Part shown: positions 62,670 through 64,000 of the stretch, piece after piece
Layout of the letters: the number at the start of each line of letters is the position of its first letter
How positions within the stretch are numbered: the first letter of the stretch is position 1
Source: an uncultured Eubacteriales bacterium
Lineage (GTDB): Bacteria; Bacillota; Clostridia; Oscillospirales; Acutalibacteraceae
NCBI GenBank assembly: GCA_949292775.1
Contig: CASFBL010000013.1
Coordinates: forward strand, 1-64,000
Direction: 5' to 3'
DNA: 64,000 nucleotides
The notes under the pieces: model-generated
The model's database searches: none
What the model saw: only the letters and a program-made list of their open reading frames with translations
What the model was told of the DNA's origin: nothing
Position numbers and translations under genes: made by a program

Positions 62670-63932
62670 TCAGTCCAAATCCGACGGCGCAGCGATATAG
62701 CCTTTTACTGCGCTTGCCGCCGCAACATAAGGGCTTGCGAGATATACTTCACTCGTCGGGTGACCCATTCGGCCGACAAAGTTACGGTTCGTGGTGGAAA
62801 CTGCGCGTTCACCCGCCGCGAGAATGCCCATATGCCCGCCGAGGCACGGCCCGCAGGTCGGGGTGGAAACAATCGCGCCCGCCTTGACAAAGGCTTCGGT
62901 GAGCCCCTCTTCGATGCACTGCAAATACACGGTTTGCGTAGCGGGAATGACAATCACACGCACGCCGTCCGCTACGGTTCTGCCGCGCAGGACTTCCGCC
63001 GCCGCGCGCATATCTTCAATTCTGCCGTTGGTGCAGGAACCGATAACGACCTGGTCAATCGGGATTTTTTCGATTTCATCCACAGTGTGGGTATTTTCCG
63101 GCAGGTGCGGGAAAGACACCGTGGGCTTGAGCGTATTCAGGTCGATTTCCACGACCTCATCGTACTGTGCGTCTGCATCCGCTTCAAAAATGACAGGCTT
63201 GCGGTCGGTTCTGCCTTTCATATAGGCAAGCGTTTTCTCATCGACCGGGAAAATCCCGTTTTTCGCGCCGCACTCAATCGCCATGTTGGCAATGCAGAAA
63301 CGGTCGTCCATGGACAGGTTTTGAATACCGTCGCCGGTGAATTCCAGCGAGCGATAGCGCGCACCGTCCACGCCGATTTTGCCAATCAAGTGCAGAATCA
63401 CATCTTTGCCGCTGACATATTTCTGGAAATTACCGGTGATTTTCACCTGGATTGCCGACGGCACTTTGAACCATGCTCTGCCGGAGATCATGCCTGCCGC
63501 CATATCGGTGGAACCGACGCCGGTAGAAAACGCACCGAGTGCGCCGTAGGTGCAGGTGTGGGAATCGGCGCCGATGACGGTGTCGCCGGAAATCACAAGC
63601 CCCTGTTCGGGAAGCAGTGCATGCTCGATGCCCATTTTGCCGACATCGAAAAAGTTTTTAATGCCGTATTCTTTCGCAAAGGTACGCACCTTTTTGCAGT
63701 TTTCGGCAGATTTGATATCTTTGTTCGGTGTAAAGTGGTCCATTACAAGGGCAATACGGTCTTTATCAAAGACTTTCTCGAAGCCCTTGTCCTCCATTTC
63801 GTGAATTGCCACAGGCGAAGTTACATCGTTGCCCATGACAAGGTCCAGATTGACCTCAATCAGCTGCCCTGCCGTTACGCTATCCAGCCCCGCGTGCGCG
63901 GCAAGGATCTTTTGTGTCATTGTCATACCCAT
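62670..63932 (-). CDS. leuC: 3-isopropylmalate dehydratase large subunit
   Basis: ATG 63932 follows AAAGGAGCAAATATCT. The 420-residue protein has the aconitase-fold pattern: [55 protein letters not shown], and the 4Fe-4S cysteines in [13 protein letters not shown] and [13 protein letters not shown]. The 420-residue length is that of the archaeal/Clostridia LeuC subtype, matching the short LeuD. The two are co-transcribed. Confidence 0.96.
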   Translation of the reverse strand: MGMTMTQKILAAHAGLDSVTAGQLIEVNLDLVMGNDVTSPVAIHEMEDKGFEKVFDKDRIALVMDHFTPNKDIKSAENCKKVRTFAKEYGIKNFFDVGKMGIEHALLPEQGLVISGDTVIGADSHTCTYGALGAFSTGVGSTDMAAGMISGRAWFKVPSAIQVKITGNFQKYVSGKDVILHLIGKIGVDGARYRSLEFTGDGIQNLSMDDRFCIANMAIECGAKNGIFPVDEKTLAYMKGRTDRKPVIFEADADAQYDEVVEIDLNTLKPTVSFPHLPENTHTVDEIEKIPIDQVVIGSCTNGRIEDMRAAAEVLRGRTVADGVRVIVIPATQTVYLQCIEEGLTEAFVKAGAIVSTPTCGPCLGGHMGILAAGERAVSTTNRNFVGRMGHPTSEVYLASPYVAAASAVKGYIAAPSDLD

Positions 63933-63947
63933 AGATATTTGCTCCTT

Positions 63948-64000
63948 TTACTCGGTAATGCCGTTGATGTTGGTATCGCCCTTTTCAAGCGCCGTAAGAC
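63948..64000 (-). CDS. C-terminal fragment of an upstream gene, probably in the leu operon
   Basis: On the minus strand the window end encodes LTALEKGDTNINGITE and a TAA stop 15 bp before leuC. The spacing suggests the same operon. A 2-isopropylmalate synthase end is a plausible guess from gene order, but 16 residues cannot prove it. Confidence 0.5.
   Translation of the reverse strand, partial: LTALEKGDTNINGITE

Overview
The window looks like chromosomal DNA of a Gram-positive anaerobe of the class Clostridia, probably a gut Oscillospiraceae/Ruminococcaceae-type bacterium of mid G+C content. The reasons are an ispH fused to ribosomal protein S1 in a cmk-plsC-ispH/rpsA cluster, strong AGGAGG ribosome binding sites, frequent TTG starts, a Gram-positive LexA box, a DUF4364 gene, a CmpB-type membrane protein and many carbohydrate genes. 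There is no prophage and no CRISPR array. Database-level identification was not possible; all names rest on recognisable motifs and gene context.

Layout. 1-2.9 kb: an FRG-domain protein (5' end outside the window) and a membrane phosphoglycerol-transferase/sulfatase-fold enzyme. 3.0-6.8 kb: a tRNA-Leu(CAA) gene carrying a 3.7-kb integrated element bounded by a 57-bp direct repeat. The element encodes a tyrosine integrase, an excisionase-like protein, a CRESS-type Rep (HUH nickase plus SF3 helicase) and an XRE regulator. Upstream of rep lies a stem-loop whose loop contains the nonanucleotide TAGTATTAC, the hallmark origin of circular Rep-encoding ssDNA viruses and related plasmids. 7-21 kb: CorA-like transporter, GH38 mannosidase, folC, exonuclease III, a HAD phosphatase with rnhA, a GPH sugar symporter, DUF5131, pyruvate kinase and an SOS-controlled DNA polymerase IV. 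21-31 kb: GH27 enzyme, ispH/rpsA-plsC-cmk, a flavoprotein with an RpiR regulator, tmcAL and ackA. 31-42 kb: an ABC exporter-like pair, mtaB, a CmpB protein, an esterase, an acyl-AMP-ligase/ACP/acyltransferase fusion and a GH13 glucosidase.

42-49 kb is a complete D-allose utilisation operon under a LacI-type regulator (lacI-alsA-alsC-alsE-alsK-alsB-rpiB) with two matching operators. 49-56 kb is a D-amino-acid operon: D-amino-acid aminotransferase, a DUF4392 D-glutamate-cyclase-like protein, 5-oxoprolinase subunits PxpB, PxpC and PxpA, a DUF1445 (YcsI) protein and an alanine racemase gene broken by an internal deletion. The two cyclase-type proteins are the two halves of mammalian D-glutamate cyclase as I remember it, so the operon reads as a D-glutamate to 5-oxoproline to glutamate route. 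56-64 kb: a DUF4364 gene, an orphan 5S rRNA-like gene, a flavin reductase-like protein, a TIM-barrel protein, an OmpR-type two-component system with a downstream HtrA protease, leuD, leuC and the last codons of a further gene.

The most interesting items are the CRESS-type integrated element with its intact origin and the D-glutamate/5-oxoproline operon.
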